Origin: Pseudomonadota bacterium
GTDB lineage: Bacteria > Pseudomonadota > Gammaproteobacteria > Steroidobacterales > Steroidobacteraceae
NCBI GenBank assembly: GCA_025356075.1
Contig: JANXUT010000002.1
Location: 49,485-113,484 of the forward strand
Reading direction: 5' to 3'
DNA: 64,000 nt
A model generated the notes under the pieces. That model was not told the origin of the DNA. It made no database searches and saw only the letters and a program-made list of their open reading frames with translations. Shown here piece by piece: positions 42,995 through 51,810 of this stretch (position 1 is its first letter; the number at the start of each line of letters is the position of its first letter). Both the position numbers and the translations under genes were made by a program.

Positions 42995-45900
42995 TCAACG
43001 ACCCTGGGAATCGGCGGCGTTGTGCTCGGCTTCGCGCGCGGCACCGGCTCCGATCCGCTCGACTTTCGGGCTTTCCCAGCTGCCCGTGATGCGATAGTAG
43101 CCCCGCGCGATGCCGGACAGGGGCTCCTTGAACACAGTTGAGAACAGCAGCAGCGCCGCCCCGATCGCAGGTCCCGCCGCGAGCGCCCCGGCAGCCGCGA
43201 GCGGACCCCCGAAGTGGCCGGTCACCTTGGCCGTTTGGTCATAATCCCGGGCCACGAGCCCGGTCCGGCCGACGATGCCGATCTCGGCGGCGGGCCCTTT
43301 GAGCACGAGGTTGCTCGTGTAGGCATTGCCCTCGCGAAACTCGAAGTCGCCCTTCACCGAGTCGAACGCAAAGCCCTGGTCGGTGAGGTCGGTGAAGTCG
43401 AGCAGGAGCCGCCGCGGCAGCGCGCCGACCGACAGGAGCCCGAGCACGCGCCCGGCGCCGGGCGCGACCGAGTAGAGCTGCCCCTGGTCTATCCGGAGCG
43501 TCGCGCTGCCCCCCAGGCGACTCAAGACGTCCGCATCGATGCCGCCCGGCCACTTGAGCTCGGCCGTCATGCGGCCGGACTTGCCCGACAGCGTCTGCGC
43601 AAATCCCCAGGCGTTCAGCGTGTCCTGGACGTCCGTACTCTCGAGCGTGAAGGACACCGCGCTCGCCTGGCCGCTCGCCGTCAGTACCCAGCTGCCACGG
43701 CCCGAGGCGTGGAACGAGGCGCCCTTCAGCGTCGCCGTATCGAGCTGCAGCCCATCCTCCGTGCGTGACACGGCCGCCTCGAGCGTGCCGAAGTGACGCT
43801 TCTGTATCTCGAGGTCGCGCACGGCGATTGCAAGGGGCGGCAGTTCCGTGGGATCCGTCGCCGAGCCCGTCGCCCCGGCCGCGACGACGCGCTCGCCGAG
43901 CAGCAGGCGGTCGAGATCGAGGGACAGTGGCGCGGGCCCCTTCATCTCCCACGGCACGACGATCGTGCCGAGCGCCGCAGGCCCCTCGACGTGCGCACGC
44001 CACTCGCCCTTGCCCGCCTCGAGCGCCAGCGTCACGTCCGGGAATCGAAAGCCGAACACGTCGAAGCGGTCGATGAGCACCGTGCCGCCCTTCAGGTATT
44101 CGGCGAGCCCCTTGCCGGTGCCCTCGGAGAGCCGGACGCCGAGCCAGGCGGAGAGGTCGTAGGCGGGCATGCGTCCCTCGAGCCAGACGCCGGCCGAGTC
44201 CCTGAGCACCGGGGTCCCGCCGCCGAAGCGCAGCGTGCCGCGCTTCATCGTGAACTCGCCGCTGCCGAACCGCCACTCGAGGGCGCCCGCGTCGTGGCCG
44301 AGCTGAACGCGTGCGAGCACGCCGCCATCGCGCACCGTGCCGCCGCGCCGGAACTTCGGCGGCAACGCCGGCGCGCCCGCCTCGAGCCCGGGATCGATGA
44401 CGACATCGAAGCGCGCGTTCCTGACTTCCTCGGCCGCCTTCGCGAGCGGCGCGGGCAGCGCGATCGCAAGGCCCGCGAGACCGGACTCGAGGTGCAGCGC
44501 CGTCGGCAGCCAGCGCACCTCGATTTCGTGCGGCGGGGCGATCGCATTCGCCGGCGCATCGGCGGGAAGCGCATCGGGCGGCGGCGACCATTCGAAGCGC
44601 GGGATGCGCGCCTGCGCATGCCAGTCGAAGCCGCCCGACAGCCAGCGCCCGCGCGTGATGCCGACCACCGGCTGCAGGTGCTCGCCGCTCGCCCGTCCCT
44701 GCGCCTCGACGAGGAGCAGGCGGTCGCCCGCGGCGCCCGAGGGCCCGGCGATGGTGTGCGCGCTGGCACGCACGGCATTGCCGAGCAGCGTCGCGGTCAC
44801 TTCGCGCACCTCGAGCTCGCGGTCGCGCAGCACGAAGGAGCCATCGATGCCGGTCGCTTCCTCGGCGATGCCGGGCAGCGTCGCGCGCGCATGCTCGAGG
44901 TGCCCGTTGACGGTGATGTGCCGCTCGGCGAAGCGCGGCAATGGCAGGTCGAGCGCGACCTCGGCCGACATCGGCCCGTGGCCGGCGATCTTCATGAAAT
45001 AGGAGCCGAGCTTAGGTCCAATCGGCGAGCCCTGCAGGTAGGCGAGCCCCGCCGCTAGATCGCCGCGCGCGCCGGCCGTGGCGGTGAGCTCGGCGGTCGC
45101 GAAGTCCTGCATCGCGGCGTTCGCGTTCGAGATGTCGAGGCCGCCGATGCGCGCGTGCGTCGCGTGCGCGGTGAAGCCCTGGTTCCTGAACTCGCCGTCC
45201 CCCGTCGCATCCTCGACGTCGGCGAAGCCGTCCTGGTAGTGAATGCGCATCCCCGAGTACGCAAGGCGAATCCGGAAAAGGCCGCCGCCGTCGCGGAACG
45301 GGAACTCGCGGGTGGGGCCTGCGAACTCGAAGTGCACGTCGTGCACGCGCCCGCCGAGGAAGGCCGCTTCGAGCCACGCCATCGCCTTCGGCGGGATCGT
45401 GCGGCCGGGCAGGTACCTCGAGGCCGTGCGCGCCTCGATGTCGGTGAGGTTCAAGTCAAGCACCAGCCGCGGCGACTCCCCGTCCGAGGGCAGCCACAGC
45501 CGCGCCTTGCCGGCGCCGCGGCCGTCGGCCGACTTGCTGTGAAGGTCATCGGTCGCGAACCGCCAGCCATCCGGCTGCCACCACCAGTCGAGCGTGGCGC
45601 CAACCTCGTCCGAGCGGACGGGCGCCGTCAGGATCCGCGGCAGGTCAAGCGTGAAGGCGTGCGAGCGAAGGCTGACGCGCCCGTTCGCGCCCTGCCCCTT
45701 GAACTCGCCCTCGAGACCCGCGAGGCCCGGGACCGCGCGCCACGCGCCGAGCGCCAGGCCCGCGAAGGCGACGCCGCCCTCGATGCGCCACTCGCCGGCG
45801 TGCGCGCCGCGCGCGACCTTGAGGTCGAGGCCCGTGAGCACGCCCTTCGGCGCGAGCGCAAGTCCCGCCTCCCGCACGACGCCATCCGGCAGTAGCGCCG

Positions 45901-46975
45901 CGAGCGCGGCGAGTGCATCGAGCCTGACCGAGGGCGAGGCGAGGGCGAGATCCTTCAGGCCCTGCGCATCGCTGCCAACGCCGACGTTGAGCTCCCCGCC
46001 GCGCCAGGTGGCGCCGCCCGCGTTGACGTTGAGGCCACGTCCCTCGACGGTCCAGCGACCGCCGTCGTGGCGCACCTCGAGCGAGCCGCCGAGCTCGGCG
46101 AGTGCCGGGGGCGGCGCGCCTGCGACGCCGCGCAGGAGGAGGTGATCGAGCCCGAAGGTCGCGCTCGCGCTCGCGATTTCGCTGCCCGTGCCGCTCGCGC
46201 TCGCCTTCAAGTCGCCGTGACCGGCCGACGGCAGCCACGCCCAGTCGGGCATGAGCGCCGTCCAGCCGGCGAGCGAGGCGCTCTTGAGGTTAAGGCCGCC
46301 GTGCCAGGCGAGCTCGGCGGGCTTGGCCAAGTCGCCCGCGAGGCGCGCCTCGAAGCTGAGCCGCGCGCCGAGCGCGTCGGGCAGCCGCACGTTGCCGGCC
46401 AGGATGAGCGCGGACGGGTCGCGCTCGAGGTCGAGGTTGACCCGGTCGACGCTCCACGGCCGCGCGGCGCTGCGAAGGTCCTCGACGGTGACCGTCGCAT
46501 CCTCGATGCGCACCCGCCCGACCGGCAGGTCGCCGACCTTGAGGTGTGCGCCATCCGCGGCGCCGAGGTCCCGCTGGCCGCGCAGCTCGACGCCCTCGCT
46601 CGTGACGATGAGGTGCACGCGCGCGCCCTCGAGCACGAGGCGCCCCGCGGCGAGGCGCCCGGTCCTGAGCGACCGCCACACGTCAAAGCCAACGCGCCCT
46701 GCGCCCGCCGTGATGAGCTCGGTGCTCTGCCCGGGGACCGTGATGCGCGCCGAGCGGAACACGAGCTCGGGGCCGCCGAGGCCGAGGCGCGCGTCGAGGT
46801 GCGTGAAGGCGAACCGAAGGCCGGTGAGTTTCTCGACTCTCAGCACGATCTCGGCTGGCAGCTCCGGCGAGTTCTCGAGCCAGATCCGAAAACCGCCGAT
46901 CGCGACCGCGGCGAGCACGAGCAAGGCGCCCGCCGCCGCCGCGGTCCATTTCCAGATTTTTCGCGCCCGGCTCAT
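42995..46975 (-). CDS. yhdP: YhdP-family AsmA-like intermembrane lipid transport protein
   Basis: The 1326-residue protein has a single N-terminal membrane anchor (about residues 10-32) and a very long periplasmic region of repeating beta-strand units ending in a DUF3971/AsmA2-like C-terminus (VLGLLSVGALPRRLLLDFTDL). YhdP, with TamB and YdbH, forms bridges that move phospholipid to the outer membrane. Length and position between rng and the nitrilase match E. coli-type yhdP. Its ATG is 6 nt after the rng stop. Confidence 0.93.
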   Translation of the reverse strand: MSRARKIWKWTAAAAGALLVLAAVAIGGFRIWLENSPELPAEIVLRVEKLTGLRFAFTHLDARLGLGGPELVFRSARITVPGQSTELITAGAGRVGFDVWRSLRTGRLAAGRLVLEGARVHLIVTSEGVELRGQRDLGAADGAHLKVGDLPVGRVRIEDATVTVEDLRSAARPWSVDRVNLDLERDPSALILAGNVRLPDALGARLSFEARLAGDLAKPAELAWHGGLNLKSASLAGWTALMPDWAWLPSAGHGDLKASASGTGSEIASASATFGLDHLLLRGVAGAPPPALAELGGSLEVRHDGGRWTVEGRGLNVNAGGATWRGGELNVGVGSDAQGLKDLALASPSVRLDALAALAALLPDGVVREAGLALAPKGVLTGLDLKVARGAHAGEWRIEGGVAFAGLALGAWRAVPGLAGLEGEFKGQGANGRVSLRSHAFTLDLPRILTAPVRSDEVGATLDWWWQPDGWRFATDDLHSKSADGRGAGKARLWLPSDGESPRLVLDLNLTDIEARTASRYLPGRTIPPKAMAWLEAAFLGGRVHDVHFEFAGPTREFPFRDGGGLFRIRLAYSGMRIHYQDGFADVEDATGDGEFRNQGFTAHATHARIGGLDISNANAAMQDFATAELTATAGARGDLAAGLAYLQGSPIGPKLGSYFMKIAGHGPMSAEVALDLPLPRFAERHITVNGHLEHARATLPGIAEEATGIDGSFVLRDRELEVREVTATLLGNAVRASAHTIAGPSGAAGDRLLLVEAQGRASGEHLQPVVGITRGRWLSGGFDWHAQARIPRFEWSPPPDALPADAPANAIAPPHEIEVRWLPTALHLESGLAGLAIALPAPLAKAAEEVRNARFDVVIDPGLEAGAPALPPKFRRGGTVRDGGVLARVQLGHDAGALEWRFGSGEFTMKRGTLRFGGGTPVLRDSAGVWLEGRMPAYDLSAWLGVRLSEGTGKGLAEYLKGGTVLIDRFDVFGFRFPDVTLALEAGKGEWRAHVEGPAALGTIVVPWEMKGPAPLSLDLDRLLLGERVVAAGATGSATDPTELPPLAIAVRDLEIQKRHFGTLEAAVSRTEDGLQLDTATLKGASFHASGRGSWVLTASGQASAVSFTLESTDVQDTLNAWGFAQTLSGKSGRMTAELKWPGGIDADVLSRLGGSATLRIDQGQLYSVAPGAGRVLGLLSVGALPRRLLLDFTDLTDQGFAFDSVKGDFEFREGNAYTSNLVLKGPAAEIGIVGRTGLVARDYDQTAKVTGHFGGPLAAAGALAAGPAIGAALLLFSTVFKEPLSGIARGYYRITGSWESPKVERIGAGAAREAEHNAADSQGR

Positions 46976-46981
46976 GGCGGA

Positions 46982-48451
46982 CTAGACGAGCACCACGTCG
47001 TACTGGTCGAGCGCGTAGAGCGCCTCGGTCTGGAGCCTGATGGGCTTGCCGACGACGACCTCGAGCTCGCCGAGCGCGGCGGATTCCTCATCGAGCAGGA
47101 GTTCCACGACGTCCTGGTGCGCGAGCACCATGAGGCCCTGCACCTCGAACTGGCGCGCCTGCCTCAGCAGCTCGCGGAAGATCTCGTAGGCGACCGTCTC
47201 CGGCGTCTTCACGTAGCGGCGGCCCTCGCAGGCGGGGCACGGCCGGCAGAGGAGGTGCTCCAAGCTCTCGCGGGTGCGCTTTCGCGTCATCTCCACGAGC
47301 CCGAGCGGCGAGACGCAGGAGATGTGGGTGCGCGCGTGGTCGGTGGCGAGGCTCTTCTCGAGCGCCTGCAGCACCTGGCGGCGGTGGTCCTCGTCCTGCA
47401 TGTCGATGAAGTCGATGATGATGATGCCGCCGAGGTTCCGCAGCCTCAGCTGCCGCGCGATTGCGACCGCGGCCTCGAGGTTGGTGCGGAAGATCGTGTC
47501 CTCGAGGTTGCGGTGGCCGACGAAGGCGCCGGTGTTCACATCGATCGTCGTCATCGCCTCGGTCTGGTCGATGATCAGGTAGCCACCCGATTTCAGCGGC
47601 ACCTTCCGATCGAGCGCCTTCTTGATCTCATCCTCGACTCCGTAGAGGTCGAGGATCGGGCGATTGCCGCGGTACAGCTCGATCTTGCGCTCCGAGTCCG
47701 GCATGAACGTGCGCGCGAACTCGATCATCCGCGCGAATGCGCCCGGCGCATCGACCAGCACGCGCTCGACGTCCTGGCCGAGGAGATCGCGGAGGATCCT
47801 GACGTGCAGCGGCAAATCCTCGTGCACCAGCTGCCCGGCCGGCGCCCGGTAGCCCGCCTCGCTCACGACTTCCCACAACCGCTGCAGGAACAGCATGTCG
47901 GCCCTGAGCGCCTCCGGGCCCGCCCCCTCGGCGACCGTGCGCACGATGTAGCCGCCGGGGCGGGTCTCGGGCATGAACGCCTCGACCAGCGAGCGCAGCC
48001 TCAGGCGCTCCGCCTCCTCCTCGATGCGCGAGGAGACGCCGACGCCGTGGCCCTGCGGCATGTAGACGAGGAAGCGCGAGGGCAGCGTGATGAACGTCGT
48101 CAGGCGCGCGCCCTTCGTGCCGAGCGGGTCCTTCAGCACCTGCACGAGCCGCTCGTCGCCCTCGGCGACCGCGGCGCGGATGTCGTCGGTGGGCGGCGCC
48201 TCGAGCTCAACGCCGACGTCCTCGCGCCGGGTGATGTCGGAGACGTGCAGGAACGCGGTGCGCTCGAGGCCGATGTCCATGAACGCGGCCTGCATGCCGG
48301 GCAGCACGCGCGACACGCGGCCCTTGTAGAGGTTGCTGGTGATGCCGAGCCGGTTGGCGCGCTCGATGTGCACTTCCTGCAGCACGCCCGACTCGACGAA
48401 CGCGGCGCGGCTCTCGCGCGGCGTCACGTTGACCAGTATCTCGGCGGTCAC
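46982..48451 (-). CDS. rng: Ribonuclease G
   Basis: Starting at GTG 48451 the protein has 489 residues, the same as E. coli RNase G. It opens TAEILVNVTPRESRAAFVE, has the S1 domain YKGRVSRVLPGMQAAFMDIG, catalytic Asp residues in DVNTGAFVG and IIIIDFIDM, and a zinc-link pair in CRPCPACEG. It is an endonuclease maturing the 16S rRNA 5' end and degrading some mRNAs. The GTG overlaps the maf stop by 4 nt. Confidence 0.97.
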   Translation of the reverse strand: MTAEILVNVTPRESRAAFVESGVLQEVHIERANRLGITSNLYKGRVSRVLPGMQAAFMDIGLERTAFLHVSDITRREDVGVELEAPPTDDIRAAVAEGDERLVQVLKDPLGTKGARLTTFITLPSRFLVYMPQGHGVGVSSRIEEEAERLRLRSLVEAFMPETRPGGYIVRTVAEGAGPEALRADMLFLQRLWEVVSEAGYRAPAGQLVHEDLPLHVRILRDLLGQDVERVLVDAPGAFARMIEFARTFMPDSERKIELYRGNRPILDLYGVEDEIKKALDRKVPLKSGGYLIIDQTEAMTTIDVNTGAFVGHRNLEDTIFRTNLEAAVAIARQLRLRNLGGIIIIDFIDMQDEDHRRQVLQALEKSLATDHARTHISCVSPLGLVEMTRKRTRESLEHLLCRPCPACEGRRYVKTPETVAYEIFRELLRQARQFEVQGLMVLAHQDVVELLLDEESAALGELEVVVGKPIRLQTEALYALDQYDVVLV

Positions 48452-49044
48452 GCTCGCGCTCCCGTATTCCACATCCTGACTCCGGCCGCCGTGAGGAGCG
48501 CGGCGGTCTCGGCGAGCGGCAGGCCCATCACGCCCGAGTAGCTGCCGGCAAGCCCCGTGATGAACGTCGCCGCGAGGCCCTGGATCGCGTAGCCGCCGGC
48601 CTTGCCGGCGGGCTCGCCGGTCGCCCAGTAGCGCGCGCACTCATCCGTCGAGAGCGCGCGCAGGCTCACTTCGCTGACCGACAGCGCCTCGTCGCAGCCG
48701 CCGCCGTGGCGGATGGCGACGGCGGTCAGCACCGTATGCGTGCGGCCCGCCAGGGCCGACAACATGCGCACGCACTCGGTGAGATCGGCGGGCTTGCCGA
48801 AGAGTTCCCGCTCCAGCGCGACGGTGGTGTCGGCGGCGAGCACCGGGCGCGCGCCGTCGATCGCCCAGACGGCCTGCGCCTTGGCGCGCGCGAGGCGCGC
48901 GACGTAGGCGGCGGGGAGTTCGCCTGGGCGCTGCGACTCATCGAGGTCGGCCGGCCGGACCTCGTGCCGGACACCGATCTGATGGAGCAGCTCCCGGCGC
49001 CTCGGCGATGCGGAGGCGAGCGTGATGGAGTCGTGGAGGAGCAT
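48448..49044 (-). CDS. maf: Maf-like nucleotide pyrophosphatase (YhdE type)
   Basis: The 198-residue protein has the Maf signature ITLASASPRRRELLHQIGV, an RLARAKAQAV helix, VLAADTTVALE and KAGGYAIQGLAATFI. YhdE-type Maf proteins hydrolyse dTTP and UTP. The ATG at 49044 gives the family N-terminus. The gene order rlmH, maf, rng is typical of the class. Confidence 0.94.
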   Translation of the reverse strand: MLLHDSITLASASPRRRELLHQIGVRHEVRPADLDESQRPGELPAAYVARLARAKAQAVWAIDGARPVLAADTTVALERELFGKPADLTECVRMLSALAGRTHTVLTAVAIRHGGGCDEALSVSEVSLRALSTDECARYWATGEPAGKAGGYAIQGLAATFITGLAGSYSGVMGLPLAETAALLTAAGVRMWNTGARA

Positions 49045-49137
49045 CGGACGCGCGCGCCCTCGAGGCCTTTGGCTTGGGGGTGAGAGCATAGCCGGCCGCC
49101 GCGCGCGCCGCCGGCAATCCGCCACAAATTCCATGGC

Positions 49138-49608
49138 TTACGCGCGGTGGTAGGGGTGACCCTTGAGGAGCGAGGAGGCCCGGTAGAGCTGCTCGGCCAG
49201 GAGCACCCGGACGAGCCCGTGCGGGAAGGTCAGCGCCGACAGCGACAGGCGTTCATCGGCCCGCTCGAGGCAAGGGCCCGCGAGTCCGTCCGGGCCGCCG
49301 ATCAGGAACGTGAGGTCCCGGCCCTCGCTCAGCCGGGCGGCCCACCAGCGGGCGAGGCGCGCCGTGTCGAGCACGCGCCCGGTGACCTCGAGCGCGACGG
49401 TGTAGCTCCCGGCCGGCACCGCCGCGAGCATCCGCCCGCCCTCGTCGCGGAGCGCCCGGCTGCCATCCCCCGCCCCGCCGCCGCGGCTGACCGCGATTTC
49501 CTTGAGCTCAAGCGGGGTCTCGGGCGGCATGCGCCGGGCGTACTCCTGAAACCCCGCCTCGACCCACGAAGGCAGCCGCGTGCCGGCCGCCACTACCCGG
49601 ACGCGCAT
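49138..49608 (-). CDS. rlmH: 23S rRNA pseudouridine-1915 N3-methyltransferase (RlmH)
   Basis: The 156-residue SPOUT protein has the C-terminal knot: LTFLIGGPDGL binds S-adenosylmethionine, and LSLSALTFPHGLVRVLLAEQLYRA is the strongly conserved end, closing GHPYHRA. It methylates pseudouridine 1915 in helix 69. It follows rsfS by 13 bp, the universal rsfS-rlmH pair. Confidence 0.97.
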   Translation of the reverse strand: MRVRVVAAGTRLPSWVEAGFQEYARRMPPETPLELKEIAVSRGGGAGDGSRALRDEGGRMLAAVPAGSYTVALEVTGRVLDTARLARWWAARLSEGRDLTFLIGGPDGLAGPCLERADERLSLSALTFPHGLVRVLLAEQLYRASSLLKGHPYHRA

Positions 49609-49621
49609 CGCGCCCTCGGCC

Positions 49622-50089
49622 TCAGGCCGGCGCCGCGCGCTCGCCGCCGCGCACGTCCCACAGCTTCTCGAGGCCGTAGAACTCGCGCACGCGCGGCAGC
49701 ATCACGTGCACGATGACGTCCTGCAGGTCGACGAGCACCCACTCGCCGTCGCGCTCGCCCTCGACGCCGAGCGCACGGAAGCCCGCTTCGCGGGCCCGCT
49801 CGAGGACGCGCCCGGCGAGCGACTTCACGTGCCGGTCGGAGGTGCCGGAAGCGATGACGAGGGTGTCGGTGACCTGGGTCAGTTCACGCACGTCGAGCAC
49901 CGCGACGTTCTGGGCTTTCAGGTCATCGAGCGCCTGGGTCACGAGCTCGGCGAGCCGTGCCAGGCGCGGGGTGGGTGGCTTCGGCGCCGCGCGCACGGCG
50001 GCGCGCGGGACGCGCGTGGGTGGCGCCGCGGCGGCGCGTGGACGGGTGGATTTCTGGGTGGCCTTGCCGGCGGGTTTCTTGGGGGTCAT
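49622..50089 (-). CDS. rsfS: Ribosome silencing factor RsfS
   Basis: The C-terminal 110 residues are RsfS: VTQALDDLKAQNVAVLDV, TLVIASGTSDRHVKSLA, EWVLVDLQDVIVHVMLP and REFYGLEKLW. The protein binds L14 and blocks subunit joining in starvation. An unusual N-terminal 45-residue extension rich in Lys, Ala, Pro and Arg precedes it. The ATG overlaps the nadD stop (ATGA), which supports the longer form. Confidence 0.93.
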   Translation of the reverse strand: MTPKKPAGKATQKSTRPRAAAAPPTRVPRAAVRAAPKPPTPRLARLAELVTQALDDLKAQNVAVLDVRELTQVTDTLVIASGTSDRHVKSLAGRVLERAREAGFRALGVEGERDGEWVLVDLQDVIVHVMLPRVREFYGLEKLWDVRGGERAAPA

Positions 50090-50796
50090 CCCTTCGCTTG
50101 GTCCTTGCGGGCGTAGCAGCCCGAGTCGTGAATGATGCGGCACACGCCATCGGGCATCAGGTAGCGCGGGTCGAGGCCCGCCTGGATCAGGTTCCTGACC
50201 TCGGTCGAGGAAATCTCGAGCTGGGTCACGGCGTGAATATAGATCCGCCCGGCGACGGACTCGTGAAGATCGAGCACGCGGGTCGTGCCGCGCTCGTTCA
50301 GCATCTCGCCGAGCGCGCCCATGGTCGGTGCACGCCAGCCGGGGCGGTGCGCGACGACGAGGTGGCCGAGGTCGAGGAGCTCGCGCCAGCGGTGCCACTT
50401 GGGGAGCCCGAGGAACGCGTCCATACCGACGATCAGGCACAGCGGCCGGCGCCCGAACTCACGCCGCAATTCGGCCAGCGTCTCGACGGTGTAGGAGGGC
50501 CCCGCCTTCAGGATCTCGCGCTCATCGACGTTGAACTCAGGCTGGCCGGCGGTGGCGCTGCGGACCATCTCGAGGCGCTGCGCGTTGCTCGCGACGGTGA
50601 GCTCCCGGTGCGGCGGATTACCGGCCGGGATGAAGCGCATCTCGGGGAGTTTCAGCGCCTGCACCAGCTCGAAGGCGGTGCGCAGGTGGCCGTAGTGGAC
50701 CGGGTCGAACGTGCCGCCGAAGATTCCCATCGGCCCCGCCGCGGGGCCCGTCGCTGCGCCCGCCTTGGGCGGTGCGCTTGCTTCGGTCGTCGCCAT
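50086..50796 (-). CDS. nadD: Nicotinate-nucleotide adenylyltransferase
   Basis: The core from residue 23 has GIFGGTFDPVHYGHLRTA with the nucleotide-binding GHL, IVGMDAFLGLPKWHRW, and ISSTEVRNLIQAG. It makes deamido-NAD from nicotinate mononucleotide. The first 22 residues (Ala, Pro, Thr-rich) are not conserved, so an ATG at 50730 is an alternative start. It follows holA by 6 bp. Confidence 0.95.
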   Translation of the reverse strand: MATTEASAPPKAGAATGPAAGPMGIFGGTFDPVHYGHLRTAFELVQALKLPEMRFIPAGNPPHRELTVASNAQRLEMVRSATAGQPEFNVDEREILKAGPSYTVETLAELRREFGRRPLCLIVGMDAFLGLPKWHRWRELLDLGHLVVAHRPGWRAPTMGALGEMLNERGTTRVLDLHESVAGRIYIHAVTQLEISSTEVRNLIQAGLDPRYLMPDGVCRIIHDSGCYARKDQAKG

Positions 50797-50802
50797 CTCT
50801 CG

Positions 50803-51810
50803 TCACACTGCCCGATTCAGCGCCGCGATGCAAAGCTCCGTTGTCAGGCGTGCGAGGAGGCCCCATGCCTCGCCCTTGCGTGGGCCCTTGATGATGGCAT
50901 CGAGCCGGCCGGCCATCGCGAGGAGCGCCAGCGCCCGCTCGCGCGGGATCCTCGCGGCCGCCGCCCGCAGCAATTCCTGGCGGCGCCGGCCGCCGCGCTG
51001 CACGCGGCGGGCTGCCCCCTGGACGCCGGGGGCGCACTGCAGGATCGAGCGGATCTCCTCGGCGATGCACCAGAGCACGAGGGTCGGCTCCTCGCCCTCG
51101 CCCGCGAGCCCGTCGAGGATGCGAAGCGCGCGCGCGGCATCGCCTGCGAGCAGGCACTCGCCGAGCTGGAACACGTGGTAGCGGGCGCTGTTGGCGACCG
51201 AGCTTGCGACCTGCTCGAGCGACACGGGGCCCGCGCCGGCGAGGAGGCGCAACTGCTCGATCTCCTGGTGCGCCGCCACGAGGTTGCCCTCGCAGCGCTC
51301 GGCGAGGAGCTCGGCGGCATCGGGGGCGGGTTCAAGCCCCTGGCGGCGCATGCGCGCCGTGATCCAGGCCGGCAACTGCTCGGCCAGCAGCTGGTCGGCA
51401 TCGACGCACGCGCCGTGCGTCTCGAAGGCCTTCACCCAGGCGCTCGAGCGATCCGCCCAGGCGATCTTGTCGGTGATCAGGAGGATCAGGAGGTCGGGCG
51501 AGGGCTGTCCGAGCGCGGCGACGAGGGCCTTCGAGCCCTCGACACCCGGCTTTGGCTGCGCGAGCCTGAGCTCCAGCACGCGTCGCTCGGCGAAAAGCGA
51601 CAGCGAGTTCTGCTCCTGGCCAAGCGTGCCCCAGTCAAAGCCACGCTCGATGAACATCACCTCGCGGCCGGTGAACCCGGCCGCGCGCGCGCGGGTGCGG
51701 ATCGCATCGGCCGCCTCGCCCACCAGCAGCGGCTCATCCCCGGCCAGCAGGTACGCGGGCGCGAGGCCCTGCCCGAGTGCGCGCGGCAGGGTCTCCGGGA
51801 CGAGTCGCAT
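50803..51810 (-). CDS. holA: DNA polymerase III subunit delta
   Basis: The 335-residue protein opens with RALGQGLAPAYLLAGDEPLLV, the HolA N-terminal motif, followed by the AAA-like core and a C-terminal helical collar. Delta opens the beta clamp in the clamp loader. Its ATG shares a base with the stop of the serine carboxypeptidase gene (TGATG). In most relatives lptE directly precedes holA, so here the operon has been changed upstream. Confidence 0.95.
   Translation of the reverse strand: MRLVPETLPRALGQGLAPAYLLAGDEPLLVGEAADAIRTRARAAGFTGREVMFIERGFDWGTLGQEQNSLSLFAERRVLELRLAQPKPGVEGSKALVAALGQPSPDLLILLITDKIAWADRSSAWVKAFETHGACVDADQLLAEQLPAWITARMRRQGLEPAPDAAELLAERCEGNLVAAHQEIEQLRLLAGAGPVSLEQVASSVANSARYHVFQLGECLLAGDAARALRILDGLAGEGEEPTLVLWCIAEEIRSILQCAPGVQGAARRVQRGGRRRQELLRAAAARIPRERALALLAMAGRLDAIIKGPRKGEAWGLLARLTTELCIAALNRAV

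Noticed and set aside
46067..48541. Long plus-strand open frame opposite yhdP and rng
   Set aside because: Spans two well-supported genes and their junction; no motif found.
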